From positions 1 to 64,000 of the forward strand of contig CANFEY010000010.1 of NCBI GenBank assembly GCA_947446025.1: a stretch of DNA of 64,000 bases, in the 5' to 3' direction. The notes beneath the pieces are model-generated. The model searched no databases. It was not told where the DNA came from and saw nothing but the letters and a program-made list of their open reading frames with translations. A program made the translations under genes and the position numbers. Position 1 is the first letter of the stretch. Each line of letters starts with the position of its first letter. This DNA comes from Bryobacterales bacterium (GTDB taxonomy: Bacteria > Acidobacteriota > Terriglobia > Bryobacterales > Bryobacteraceae). Shown here piece by piece: positions 29,412-38,999 of the stretch.

Positions 29412-30413
29412 TTAGTTCCCGCTCAAGTTGCCCGGCCAGGGCGAGTTCGTATGATACGGCGTCGAATTGCCCACCATCTCCACACGGCGGATTTTGCTGT
29501 TCTCAATGAGGAACGCCTCGGTCACCAGAATGCTCGAGGGCCGGTTGAATCCCTTGAACTCGAAGGCCTTGCCGTTGCTCAGCACGCCCTTGTTGACGGT
29601 GCCCTGATCGAAGATCGCGTGCGACCAGACGACGCCGCGCTCCTGATCGACCACCGGGTAGCGGCGATGATGAATCGCCTGCACCACAAAATAGTAGCCG
29701 AGCTTGAACTGAGCCAGGCAATCCATGGCGTTCGAGTCGATACCGCTTGCCGGCATGGTGGGCGCCGGAGGTGCACCGGCCGTGTACGATCCGTTCTCAA
29801 TGCGCTTGCAATCGTCGGTGAACTGATAGGTGTTGGTACCATTTACACCCTTCCCGTCGTTCTTCTGCAAACCGCTGAAGTAGCTGTCTGCAGTGGCGAT
29901 CAACTCGGCGCGCGTGGCCTTCGGCTTGTCGGTGCGGAACCAGAAATCCTCGGGTTTGTAGGTGTCCATGAAGGCGATGTTGTTCGGCCCGCCGCCGCCG
30001 GGCTTGAAAAAGACGCTCTCGATCTCCGTGATCCGGCCCAGTTCGACCCGAAGGCGCAGGCTCATCAGCAGAAGCCCGCCCGCTTCCTTCATCGTGCCCA
30101 TATAGGCGACCTGTCCGCCTTCCGGATCCGCGAAATAGTGCGAGTATTGCCCGCGGCCCTCGGCCGTCTTCCAATACCCATCGCCGATGTCGAGCACTTG
30201 ATTGTTCTCGGTATAGACAACATCCTTTGACAGCGGCAGGCCCGTGGGATTGTGCGCGACGACGGCGGTCAGGTATTGATTGACCAGCCCTTCGAGGCAC
30301 GCCCGATTGCAGTTCAGCGGGATGGGCCCTGTGGAGGCCTCTGCGTTCGGCAGCGTGAGCACCACACCCACCAGCAGGGCCGCGGCCCCGAGCGTGAGAA
30401 ACATGGCTCGCAC
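29412..30413 (-). CDS. secreted protein with NTF2-like (DUF8021-like) features
   Basis: A 333-residue exported protein. After a signal peptide, the mature part begins CNRACLEGLVNQYLTAVVAHN (first 20 or so residues), with PLSKDVVYTENNQVLDIGDG following, an arrangement seen in DUF8021-type NTF2-like proteins. The second half (about 200-330) has a related pattern with LGYYFVVQAIHHRRYPVVDQ. The fold call is tentative and no activity is known. The GTG at 30413 and ATG at 30404 are both possible starts, with an AAGGAGA site upstream. It is the first gene of the operon with the serine hydrolase and CMD-like genes. Confidence 0.65.
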   Translation of the reverse strand: MRAMFLTLGAAALLVGVVLTLPNAEASTGPIPLNCNRACLEGLVNQYLTAVVAHNPTGLPLSKDVVYTENNQVLDIGDGYWKTAEGRGQYSHYFADPEGGQVAYMGTMKEAGGLLLMSLRLRVELGRITEIESVFFKPGGGGPNNIAFMDTYKPEDFWFRTDKPKATRAELIATADSYFSGLQKNDGKGVNGTNTYQFTDDCKRIENGSYTAGAPPAPTMPASGIDSNAMDCLAQFKLGYYFVVQAIHHRRYPVVDQERGVVWSHAIFDQGTVNKGVLSNGKAFEFKGFNRPSSILVTEAFLIENSKIRRVEMVGNSTPYHTNSPWPGNLSGN

Positions 30414-30505
30414 AGGATCGTTCTCCTTCCGCGCTATTCTATCTCTGTTTGACGTGGAGCGGGAGTGGCCTCAGTTGGTTAGGCTTGATTCATAGGAGAA
30501 CTGAT

Positions 30506-31174
30506 GTGTCTATACCTCGTCGCAGAACCTTGCCGCTAGTCGCTCGCTGTATTCAACGGCTCCAAGGCGATACCTCTGGTTTTGTGGAACATGACGATAT
30601 CGTTTCCGCGATTCTAGACGACCGCGATGGGGCGGCGCTCCTTCGCCAGGAGAGGAACAAGACTAAGTTCCAGACTGATCGGATATACCCTTCGAGCTGG
30701 CTCCAGTGGTTCTCACAGACCTATCCCAAGACCAATCCTTTTGCGGATCTCTTCGATCGCGAAGAACGGAAGGGCGGCTGGGCATATCGAGTAAAGAGCT
30801 CATTTGGACCGCTCATCACCCCCGATCCTTACGACTTGACCTCCGTCGAAGGCGATGCGCGGTTGTTCGTTCACTTCCGGCGCGAACGTAACCCCGCCCT
30901 TGCCCGGGCAAAAAGGAAGGCTATGCGCCGTCCAGATGGGTCCCTCCAATGCGAGGCCTGTGGATTCCTCGTCTCTCAGGTTTATGCCGGCCTAAGCGAT
31001 GATATCTGCGAAGTCCATCATCGCTGGCCGCTCGCCGAAATCGCCGACCCAGTCACAACACACCTTGAAGATCTCGCGTTGCTCTGTCCGAATTGCCATC
31101 GAGCCATTCACCGGACCGATCCACTGATGAGCGTTGAAGACTTTCGAACTGCTTTCTTTCCTTTGTTACGATAA
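30506..31174 (+). CDS. HNH endonuclease-domain protein
   Basis: A 222-residue protein ending in an HNH nuclease domain: CEACGF (about 152-157), CEVHHRWPLAEI (about 171-182), LEDLALLCPNCHRAIHR (about 190-206). Two CxxC pairs should bind zinc and the HH provides catalysis. The preceding GDARLFVHFRRERNPALARA resembles the linker found in McrA-like and other restriction-type HNH proteins. The N-terminal 130 residues have no recognised domain and may determine target specificity. The GTG at 30506 has AGGAGA 7-12 bases upstream, so it is favoured over a frame extending further back. No methyltransferase or other defence gene is adjacent. Confidence 0.8.
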   Translation: MSIPRRRTLPLVARCIQRLQGDTSGFVEHDDIVSAILDDRDGAALLRQERNKTKFQTDRIYPSSWLQWFSQTYPKTNPFADLFDREERKGGWAYRVKSSFGPLITPDPYDLTSVEGDARLFVHFRRERNPALARAKRKAMRRPDGSLQCEACGFLVSQVYAGLSDDICEVHHRWPLAEIADPVTTHLEDLALLCPNCHRAIHRTDPLMSVEDFRTAFFPLLR

Positions 31175-31190
31175 GAGCACGCCGTCTCCG

Positions 31191-31468
31191 ATGCCGATTA
31201 TCGACAAAAACAGCAAACTTGGCCTTTTCGTCAGCCACGTCGTCCCCGGCGTGGTGCGGCCGATGCGCGTGTTGTGGAATGAGATCATCGGGTTCGTCTT
31301 CGTTGTGCTCGCGGTCGCGATGGCACCGGGGTTGATCCGGGCGTTCCGGGAACTCGACACGCCCAAGGGCAGCCCGGGCAGGCTCGCTATCGCGGGGGGC
31401 TTTGTACTGATGCTGCTCTACTTCGGCGTTTCCTCATTTTTGCGCGCGCGGAAGATCTCACGCTCCTA

Positions 31469-31469
<1 letters not shown>
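31191..31469 (+). CDS. small membrane protein
   Basis: A 92-residue protein with two membrane helices (about 31-50 and 66-84) and a basic C-terminal tail. No family is recognised. The ATG at 31191 begins [11 protein letters not shown]; a longer frame overlaps the HNH gene end and is not needed. The last base of its TAA stop is the first base of the mutase ATG (TAATG), so the two are translationally coupled. Confidence 0.6.
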
Positions 31470-32948
<1,479 letters not shown>

Positions 32949-32959
<11 letters not shown>

Positions 32960-33306
32960 GCCCAAACCCGTCGACCCGAAAGCCGTCATGGAAGTGGGCC
33001 TGCGTATTCTCGATGAGGCTCTGGCACCACACTAGTTCATCGGTTTGTTGCTGGACTCGGAAGAAGCAGTGGGGGGGCATATGCCGCTGCCGAGTTCCGA
33101 AGGGGCGACCGATAGATCGAGTTGCACTTTCGGCACTCCATCGGCCTCTGACCTATCACGTGGGCGACAAGTCACTTTCTCACGAAGATTTCATGTGGTC
33201 GGTTCTAGGGAAACGTTGGGCAAGCAGTTACCGGGGATTCTCGGAAGACCCACTGGATGGAATTCGCCACTTGAGGGACGACATTGCCCGGCAATGTGAT
33301 TCCTAA
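32949..33306 (+). pseudogene. frameshifted remnant of an uncharacterised gene
   Basis: An ATG at 32949 (overlapping the mutase end) opens [17 protein letters not shown] and continues VGLRILDEALAPH before a TAG at 33033-33035. In another frame, 33100-33306 encodes LTYHVGDKSLSHEDFMWSVL, then YRGFSEDPLDGIRHLRDDIA. These two blocks fit together as the start and end of one protein of about 120 residues, of a type whose members share the pattern L-x-T-Y-H-V-G. The centre is disrupted by a stop and a shift. The protein's function is not known. Confidence 0.6.
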
Positions 33307-33395
33307 AGGGTTCACGGACGATTGGCACCCAGGGCTAGAGCCTGCCGGAAATGCATTCGGGGTACGTTATACGCACTCCGTGATACGATTAGAGT

Positions 33396-33674
33396 GTGAT
33401 CCGGTCGTTCGCTACGGTCGAGTCAGCGGCGCTGTTCCGCCGTGAGCGGGTTCGCAGGTTTCAGCAGATCGACGCCACGGCGTTTCGGAAGCTCGTCCAG
33501 CTCGACAGCGCCTCAGAACTGCGTGACCTGGCATCGCCTCCCGCCAACCGGCTCGAGTTGTTGCGGGGTGACCGTAAGGGGCAATACAGCGTGCGGATCA
33601 ATGACCAGCATCGGATCTGCTTCCGATGGAAAGACGGAGATGCATATGAAGTCGAAATCGCGGACTACCAATGA
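33396..33674 (+). CDS. higB: HigB-type toxin of a toxin-antitoxin pair
   Basis: A 92-residue RelE/HigB-like protein (plasmid maintenance killer family). The order IRSFATVESAALFRRERVRR, LASPPANRLELLRGDRKGQY (about 46-65), SVRINDQHRICFRW and EVEIADYQ matches HigB closely. Such toxins cleave mRNA on the ribosome. The start is GTG. The toxin gene precedes the antitoxin gene, the order typical of higBA, and overlaps it by 29 bases. Upstream (33361-33390) is AT-richer sequence with TTATACG and TGATACG elements that could hold the promoter and operator. Confidence 0.9.
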   Translation: MIRSFATVESAALFRRERVRRFQQIDATAFRKLVQLDSASELRDLASPPANRLELLRGDRKGQYSVRINDQHRICFRWKDGDAYEVEIADYQ

Positions 33675-33966
33675 CAAGATCCCCTTCCCGCATCCGGGCG
33701 AGACGATTCTTGAGGACTATTTGAAGCCGCTCGGGATGAGCGTCAACCGGCTTGCGATTGAGCTGCGCGTTCCGGCGACTCGCATGGGAGAGATCGTCCA
33801 CGGGCGGCGCGGGATCACCGCGGACACAGCACTACGCCTCGCGCGCTACTTTGACACCACGCCGAAGTTCTGGCTGAACTTGCAGAGCTCATACGACCTC
33901 GCCATCGCCTCCGACCTCGCTGAAGAAGAAATCACGCGGACGATCCACCCACGCCGAGCGGCCTAG
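33646..33966 (+). CDS. higA: HigA-type antitoxin with helix-turn-helix domain
   Basis: A 106-residue antitoxin of the HigA/VapA-like HTH family. The DNA-binding domain runs over about residues 15-75: PHPGETILEDYLKPLGMSV, then LAIELRVPATRMGEIVHGRR and TADTALRLARYFDTTPKFWL, a classic Xre-like pattern. It binds HigB and represses the operon. ATG codons at 33640 and 33646 are in frame; the second is used. It overlaps higB by 29 bases and ends 4 bases into the convergent sugar dehydrogenase gene end. Confidence 0.9.
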   Translation: MKSKSRTTNDKIPFPHPGETILEDYLKPLGMSVNRLAIELRVPATRMGEIVHGRRGITADTALRLARYFDTTPKFWLNLQSSYDLAIASDLAEEEITRTIHPRRAA

Positions 33967-35231
33967 CGCTTCGGCGACAGCCGCAACAGCGAGCTCCCCG
34001 CGAACACATACAGCGCGCCGTCTGGACCCTGCCGGACCTCGCGAATCCGCTGCTTGCGGTCCACCAGCAGCTTCTCCTCGGCGATCACCTTCTCGCCATC
34101 CAGCACCAGGCGCACCAGGTGTTCGCCCGCCATCGCTCCGATGAAGAGGTTGCCGCGCCACTCAGGGAACAGGTCGCCCGTGTAAAACGCCATGCCCGAC
34201 GGCGCGATCGACGGAGCCCAGAAATAGATGGGCTGCTCGATGCCTTCCTTCGCGCTGAGGCCCGTGCCCACCTTCACGTCCTTGCGCCCATCCGCTTGGC
34301 GTGCGTCGTATTGCGTCCCGTACGTCACGTCGGGCCAGCCGTAGTCGCGGCCTCCTCGGACGATGTTGAGTTCGTCACCGCCTTGCGGGCCATGGTCAAC
34401 AACCCAGAGTTCGCCCGTGACGGGATGCAGCGCCGCGCCCTCGGGGTCCTTGAAGCCGTGCGCGTAGGTGTCGGCGGGCACCATGGCATCCGCCAGCCAC
34501 GGATTGTCCGTGGGGATCGAACCGTCGCGGTTGATGCGCAGCACACGGCCGGAGAAATTGCGGCGGATATTGGGATCGGCGGAAAAGTCGCGCTCCACGC
34601 CGTCCAGGTCAGTGTCGTAAAAACGGAAACGGTCCGCGCCAGTGACGTAGAGCGTGCCCTCGCGGGAAACAACGATGCGCCGTTCTGAGCCTTCCGCCAA
34701 CACCTCGACGTCTTCCAGGCGCGTGTTGTCCGCGCTCAATTTCGCGCGCGCGACGCGTTCGAAGCCGAGCCGCAGCGTGCGCCGGACATCAAAGGGCTTG
34801 GTCCACACGTCTTCGTAGAAATGTTCGATGGGCCAGGTGCCGGCCGCTTCGCCCTTGGGCGGCGCGAAGTAGGTGAAGTAGAGCGTGCGGTTGCTGGCGA
34901 AGTTAGGGTCCAACGCCACGTCGTGCAACCCTTGAGCGGCAGTGACCTTTACGGGGGGCACGCCCGCCAGGGGCGCGGAGACGAATCCGCGGGCCGGGCG
35001 CACGATACGCATGAAGCCGCCGTTTTCCGTCACCAGGATGTCGCCACCCGGCAGGAACGCCATGGCCCAGGCTCCGTTGAGCCCGGTAGCTAACGTTTCT
35101 ACGTTGATGGGCGCGGACGGTTTCGCCGGTGCCGGAGCCTCCGTCTGGCCAGCGACCTCCGGCTTTGGCTTGCGAACCTGCGCACTGACGGCAATCAAGA
35201 AAGCGAAAAGAGCGACTGTGATTTTTCTCAT
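33963..35231 (-). CDS. secreted PQQ-dependent sugar dehydrogenase-like protein
   Basis: A 422-residue beta-propeller of the soluble glucose/aldose dehydrogenase family (COG2133). A signal peptide (about 1-18) is followed by a Pro/Ala-rich linker. Blade landmarks are GLNGAWAMAFLPGGDILVTE, QGLHDVALDPNFASNRTLYF (with the conserved histidine), SGRVLRINRDGSIPTDNP, YAHGFKDPEGAALHPVTGEL, VDHGPQGGDELNIV and GNLFIGAM. Family members oxidise aldoses with PQQ; substrate here unknown. The ATG at 35231 is preferred over a TTG at 35240. The start lies 8 bases from the divergent trmFO ATG, so promoters must lie inside the neighbouring genes. Confidence 0.88.
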   Translation of the reverse strand: MRKITVALFAFLIAVSAQVRKPKPEVAGQTEAPAPAKPSAPINVETLATGLNGAWAMAFLPGGDILVTENGGFMRIVRPARGFVSAPLAGVPPVKVTAAQGLHDVALDPNFASNRTLYFTYFAPPKGEAAGTWPIEHFYEDVWTKPFDVRRTLRLGFERVARAKLSADNTRLEDVEVLAEGSERRIVVSREGTLYVTGADRFRFYDTDLDGVERDFSADPNIRRNFSGRVLRINRDGSIPTDNPWLADAMVPADTYAHGFKDPEGAALHPVTGELWVVDHGPQGGDELNIVRGGRDYGWPDVTYGTQYDARQADGRKDVKVGTGLSAKEGIEQPIYFWAPSIAPSGMAFYTGDLFPEWRGNLFIGAMAGEHLVRLVLDGEKVIAEEKLLVDRKQRIREVRQGPDGALYVFAGSSLLRLSPKR

Positions 35232-35239
35232 AGGAGACA

Positions 35240-36574
35240 ATGGAAGCTTACCTGATGCCCAACAAGGATGTTCACATTATAGGCGGCGGACTCGCGGGAT
35301 GCGAAGCTGCCTGGCACGTCTCGCGCGCGGGTCTGCGGGCCGTGCTCCACGAAATGCGCCCGGTGCAATCTACGCCCGCGCACAAAACGGACGCGCTGGC
35401 CGAGCTGGTATGCAGCAATTCGCTCAAGAGCGAACAGGAGAACTCCGCGCCGTGGCTGCTGAAGGAAGAACTCCGCCGCCTGGGATCGCTGCTCATTGGC
35501 GACATCGCTCCGCGCGTTCGCGTGCCTGCGGGTCACGCCCTTACGGTGGACCGCGGCCTCTTCGCCGCCGAAGTCACCCGCGTACTGGCCGCCGAGCCGA
35601 ACATCGAAATCCGCCGTGAGGAAGTGACGTCTCTTGATCCCGAACAAATCTGGATCATCGCCAGCGGCCCCCTGACGTCCGACGCGCTCGCCGCCGAGAT
35701 CGCGCGCATCACCGGCTCTGAGCGCCTCTTTTTCTACGACAGCATCAGCCCCATCGTCGACACCGAATCCATTGACCGCACCATCGCCTTCGCGCAGTCG
35801 CGTTACGACAAATCCATCGACGGCACCGACGACTATCTGAACTGCCCCTTCAACAAAGAAGAGTACGAGGCGTTCCTGAACTCGCTGATCGAAGCCAGCA
35901 GCGTGCCCGCGCACATCGAAGAAGACAACGTACGCTACTTCGAGGCCTGCTTGCCCATCGAAGAAATCGCCCGCCGCGGCCGCGACACGCTGCGCTTCGG
36001 CCCGATGAAGCCGATGGGCTTGACCGATCCCCGCACGGGCCGGCGCCCCTACGCCGTGGTGCAACTGCGCGCCGAAGACGCCCGCGCGGGCAGCTACAAT
36101 CTAGTCGGGTTCCAAAATCACATGCGCTTCGGCGACCAGCAACGCGTGCTCCGCATGATTCCCGGCCTTGCCAACGCCGAATTCCTGCGCTTTGGCCAAG
36201 TGCACCGCAACACCTTCATCAACGCGCCGGCGCTGCTGACGAACACGCTACAGCTGCGCTTCAATCCCAACATCTTCTTCGCCGGACAAATCTCGGGCGT
36301 AGAAGGCTACGTCGAATCCATCGCCACCGGATTTCTTGCAGGACGCGGAGCCGCCGCGCTGGCCAGCAACCAGCTCATCCCTGTGGCTCCGCGCGCGACC
36401 GCGTTAGGCTCGCTCACCGCATACGTCTCCGGAGCCGACCCCACGCGCTATCAACCCGCGAACATCACCTTCGACCTGCTGCCCAAGCTCGAAAATCCGC
36501 CGCGCGATAAGAAAGTGCGCTACGCCGAAGTCTGCCGCCGGGCGCTGACCGCCCTTGAGGAGTTCCGTGTCTGA
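35240..36574 (+). CDS. trmFO: tRNA (uracil-54-C5)-methyltransferase, folate-dependent
   Basis: A 444-residue flavoprotein that makes ribothymidine at tRNA position 54 using methylene-tetrahydrofolate and FAD. The FAD-binding motif VHIIGGGLAGCEAAW lies at about residues 10-24, followed by ELVCSNSLKSEQENSAPWLL and the long middle region with FYDSISPIVD. The C-terminal half has FGPMKPMGLTDPRTG, FLRFGQVHRNTFINAPALL and FFAGQISGVEGYVES, all diagnostic. AGGAGA before the ATG at 35240 supports the start. It overlaps xerC by 8 bases; the pairing is common in bacteria. Confidence 0.96.
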   Translation: MEAYLMPNKDVHIIGGGLAGCEAAWHVSRAGLRAVLHEMRPVQSTPAHKTDALAELVCSNSLKSEQENSAPWLLKEELRRLGSLLIGDIAPRVRVPAGHALTVDRGLFAAEVTRVLAAEPNIEIRREEVTSLDPEQIWIIASGPLTSDALAAEIARITGSERLFFYDSISPIVDTESIDRTIAFAQSRYDKSIDGTDDYLNCPFNKEEYEAFLNSLIEASSVPAHIEEDNVRYFEACLPIEEIARRGRDTLRFGPMKPMGLTDPRTGRRPYAVVQLRAEDARAGSYNLVGFQNHMRFGDQQRVLRMIPGLANAEFLRFGQVHRNTFINAPALLTNTLQLRFNPNIFFAGQISGVEGYVESIATGFLAGRGAAALASNQLIPVAPRATALGSLTAYVSGADPTRYQPANITFDLLPKLENPPRDKKVRYAEVCRRALTALEEFRV

Positions 36575-37469
36575 ACTGACCTCAGCAACCGAACGCTACC
36601 TCACGGAACTCCGCGTCCGCAACGCTTCGCCGCACACCATCCGCAACTACGCCACCGATCTCGAACGCTTCGCTGCCTATTTCTCCCCGAAAGACGCCGA
36701 GCCGCCGCACCCCGCCTCCTTCACCGTGCCGCTCTTGCGTGAATGGCTCGGCCACCTGTATGCGGAGGGCCTGAGCCCGGTCACCATTCGCCGCAAGCTC
36801 GCCGCCGTGCGGTCCCTGTTCGACTTCCTCGCGCGCGAAGGCTCCATCCCCACGAACGTCGCGCGCCTGGTTCGCACGCCAAAGGCCCCGCAAAGGCTCC
36901 CCGCAGTTCCCACCGCCGAACAAACCAACGCGCTGCTCGATGGTGTCGCCGCCGGCAAATTGGAACGCGCCTTCCCGCAGCGCGACCTCCTCATCTTCGA
37001 ACTGCTCTACGGCTGCGGCCTGCGCATCAGCGAACTGGTGGGCCTGAACCTCGAAGACTTTGACCGCACGGAGCGCTGGATCCGCGTGCGCGGCAAAGGC
37101 CGCAAGGAACGCCAGGTGCCCTACGGAGGCAAGGCCGCCACCGCCCTGGATGCTTACCTTGAAGTCCGGCAAGCCCAGATCGGTGAGCGCGGCCTCTTCA
37201 CCAACAGATTCGGCAAGCGCCTTTCCGACCGCAGCGCCCGCGAAATCGTGAAGCTCTACTCCCGCGTGCTCGCCGGCGATTCTTCGCTCCACCCGCACAG
37301 TTTGCGCCACGCCTTCGCCACGCACCTGCTGGCCGATGGAGCCGACCTGCGCTCCATTCAGGAGCTGCTAGGCCACGCCCGCTTGGCCACCACGCAAAAG
37401 TACACGCAAGTGTCGCTGACGGACTTAATGGCGGTCTACGATAAGGCCCATCCCAAAGCGCACCGCTAA
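36567..37469 (+). CDS. xerC: tyrosine recombinase XerC
   Basis: A 300-residue tyrosine recombinase that, with XerD, resolves chromosome dimers at dif. The N-terminal SAM-like domain (LRVRNASPHTIRNYATDLER) precedes a catalytic domain with ELLYGCGLRISELVGLNLED (first Arg), GKGRKERQVPYG (Lys), HPHSLRHAFATHLL (His-x-x-Arg), GHARLATTQKYTQV (His and catalytic Tyr). Complete residue set indicates an active enzyme. The GTG start at 36567 overlaps the trmFO end. The last 45 bases overlap a convergent membrane-protein gene. XerC rather than XerD is inferred from the trmFO neighbourhood. Confidence 0.92.
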   Translation: MSELTSATERYLTELRVRNASPHTIRNYATDLERFAAYFSPKDAEPPHPASFTVPLLREWLGHLYAEGLSPVTIRRKLAAVRSLFDFLAREGSIPTNVARLVRTPKAPQRLPAVPTAEQTNALLDGVAAGKLERAFPQRDLLIFELLYGCGLRISELVGLNLEDFDRTERWIRVRGKGRKERQVPYGGKAATALDAYLEVRQAQIGERGLFTNRFGKRLSDRSAREIVKLYSRVLAGDSSLHPHSLRHAFATHLLADGADLRSIQELLGHARLATTQKYTQVSLTDLMAVYDKAHPKAHR

Positions 37470-38051
37470 CACGAGGGCGTCCAACAGCAGCAGATCCACG
37501 ATGCCGTAAGCCGCCATCCAGTAGCTTCGGAACGCAACCTGCGCAGCGATGGCGGTAACCCGTCTGACCACCGCGCCGCCTGGAAACGGAGCGGACGCCG
37601 GTAGCGATCCATCGCGTAGCGCTTGAAACGTGGGTGCCACCCACCACATCCCCAGGGTGAAGAGGGCGGAGCCAGCGCAGGGGATCGCCGCGGGAAGCAC
37701 AAGCAAGGCGATCCACTCCGCGCGGTGCGTTGCGAAGGGTTGGAAGGTCCGCAGCAGCAAACTCAGCGCGATCAGCGCCATCGCCACGGCCGCGTCAATA
37801 CCCAGCACCGCCAGCGATGTCTTGAGAAGGTGCGCGAATGGAACCTGACACGTCCGGAAACAAGTAGCAACGATGAGCAAGTAAAGCGAAGCGCCCGCAG
37901 CCAGCGTGCCCCAATTCAGCGTCCAGAAAACTACGCCGCTCGGGGGACCGTTCACCAGCCGCAAGAAATCTGGAAGCAGCCGCTCGAACCCGCCGCTGGC
38001 CCAACCCACAAGTCCCAGCGCGATGGCGGCGAGCACCAACCGGGCGCGCAC
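37425..38051 (-). CDS. polytopic membrane protein
   Basis: A 208-residue protein with about five membrane helices (about 5-22, 42-63, 80-102, 113-135, 160-195) and no recognised domain. The GTG at 38051 follows the kinase stop by one base; a longer upstream reading would overlap the kinase and is rejected. Its 3' end overlaps the convergent xerC by 45 bases. It is the second gene of a two-gene unit with the kinase, which suggests transport or membrane-linked function, though nothing in the sequence proves it. Confidence 0.6.
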   Translation of the reverse strand: MRARLVLAAIALGLVGWASGGFERLLPDFLRLVNGPPSGVVFWTLNWGTLAAGASLYLLIVATCFRTCQVPFAHLLKTSLAVLGIDAAVAMALIALSLLLRTFQPFATHRAEWIALLVLPAAIPCAGSALFTLGMWWVAPTFQALRDGSLPASAPFPGGAVVRRVTAIAAQVAFRSYWMAAYGIVDLLLLDALVLAVRFGMGLIVDRH

Positions 38052-38052
38052 T

Positions 38053-38982
38053 TTAGGACACCGGCCGCACTTCCACGTTCTTGTAAATCGCCTTCGCTTG
38101 ATCCAGCGAAGGGAAACTGGTGCCCGGCAGAATGGCTGTGGCCGTCCCCGTTGCCACCGCCCAACGCAGCGCGTCGGGGAACGGCTTCTTTTTCTCAAGG
38201 GCCCACAGGAATGCCGCCGCCATCGCATCGCCCGCGCCGATGGGACACAACGCATCCACCCGCGGCGGGAGCACTTCAAACACACCCTCCGCGCTCGACG
38301 CCAACGCGCCCCGGCTGCCCAGCGAAAGGATCACGGTCTCCGGCCCCATCGCGTGAATCCGCGCCACCGCCTCCAACGACTGCGTGCGGGTCAGAATCGC
38401 ACGGCCCAGCAAACGCTCCGCCTCCGGTTGATTGGGGGTGATCACGGTAGGCTTCGTTTCCAGCGCGCGCAGCAGCGCCTCGCCATCGGTATCCAGCAGC
38501 GTCTTCACGCCGCCGGCCTTTGCGATCTGAATCAAGTCCGCGTAAATGTCCGGCGGCACACCCGGCTGAATACTCCCGCACAACATCAGCCAGGAGGCTT
38601 TCTTCAAGCGAGCCTCCACCAGCTTGCGGACTGCCGCGACCTCCGCCGCCGATAACGGCGCACCGCGCTCATTCATCTTCGCGGTGAGGCCCTGCTGATC
38701 GGAAATTGTAAGATTGACGCGCCCCTCAGCGGCAACGGGTACCGCCTCATAGGGAAAGCCCATCCTCGCCAGCGACACTTCCATGCGCTTGCCCACTTCG
38801 CCGCCCGACGTCAGCAGCGCCAGCGTCTTCCCGCCGAACGAATGAATCACGTGCGACGCGTTGATGCCGCGCCCGCCCGCCGCCTCCGTGCGCGACAAAA
38901 TGTAGCCGCGGTCTTCGAAAACAAGCTTGTCGACCATCATGGTTCGGTCGATGGCAGGGTTGATGGTCAGGGTCAGAATCAC
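38053..38982 (-). CDS. PfkB-family sugar kinase (1-phosphofructokinase/hexose kinase type)
   Basis: A 309-residue ribokinase/PfkB-family kinase of the LacC/FruK/PfkB subgroup. Seen are ILTLTINPAIDRTM at the N-terminus, GGRGINASHVIHSFGGKTLA (about residues 37-56, first PfkB signature), TPNQPEAERLLG and the anion hole and base CPIGAGDAMAAAFLWAL (about 248-264, Asp in GAGD). It phosphorylates a sugar phosphate, most likely fructose 6- or 1-phosphate. The GTG at 38982 is preferred. It is divergent from the transporter gene beginning near 39000, and transcribed with the membrane protein downstream. Confidence 0.85.
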   Translation of the reverse strand: MILTLTINPAIDRTMMVDKLVFEDRGYILSRTEAAGGRGINASHVIHSFGGKTLALLTSGGEVGKRMEVSLARMGFPYEAVPVAAEGRVNLTISDQQGLTAKMNERGAPLSAAEVAAVRKLVEARLKKASWLMLCGSIQPGVPPDIYADLIQIAKAGGVKTLLDTDGEALLRALETKPTVITPNQPEAERLLGRAILTRTQSLEAVARIHAMGPETVILSLGSRGALASSAEGVFEVLPPRVDALCPIGAGDAMAAAFLWALEKKKPFPDALRWAVATGTATAILPGTSFPSLDQAKAIYKNVEVRPVS

Positions 38983-38999
38983 GCTACCATAAGTGTACC

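Noticed and set aside
30506-31174. HNH protein as part of a restriction or defence system
   Set aside because: No methyltransferase, nuclease partner or other defence gene adjoins it; it is described as a lone HNH protein.
37623-38655. Plus-strand frames opposite the membrane protein and PfkB-type kinase
   Set aside because: Arginine- and histidine-rich shadows of real genes with no family signal.
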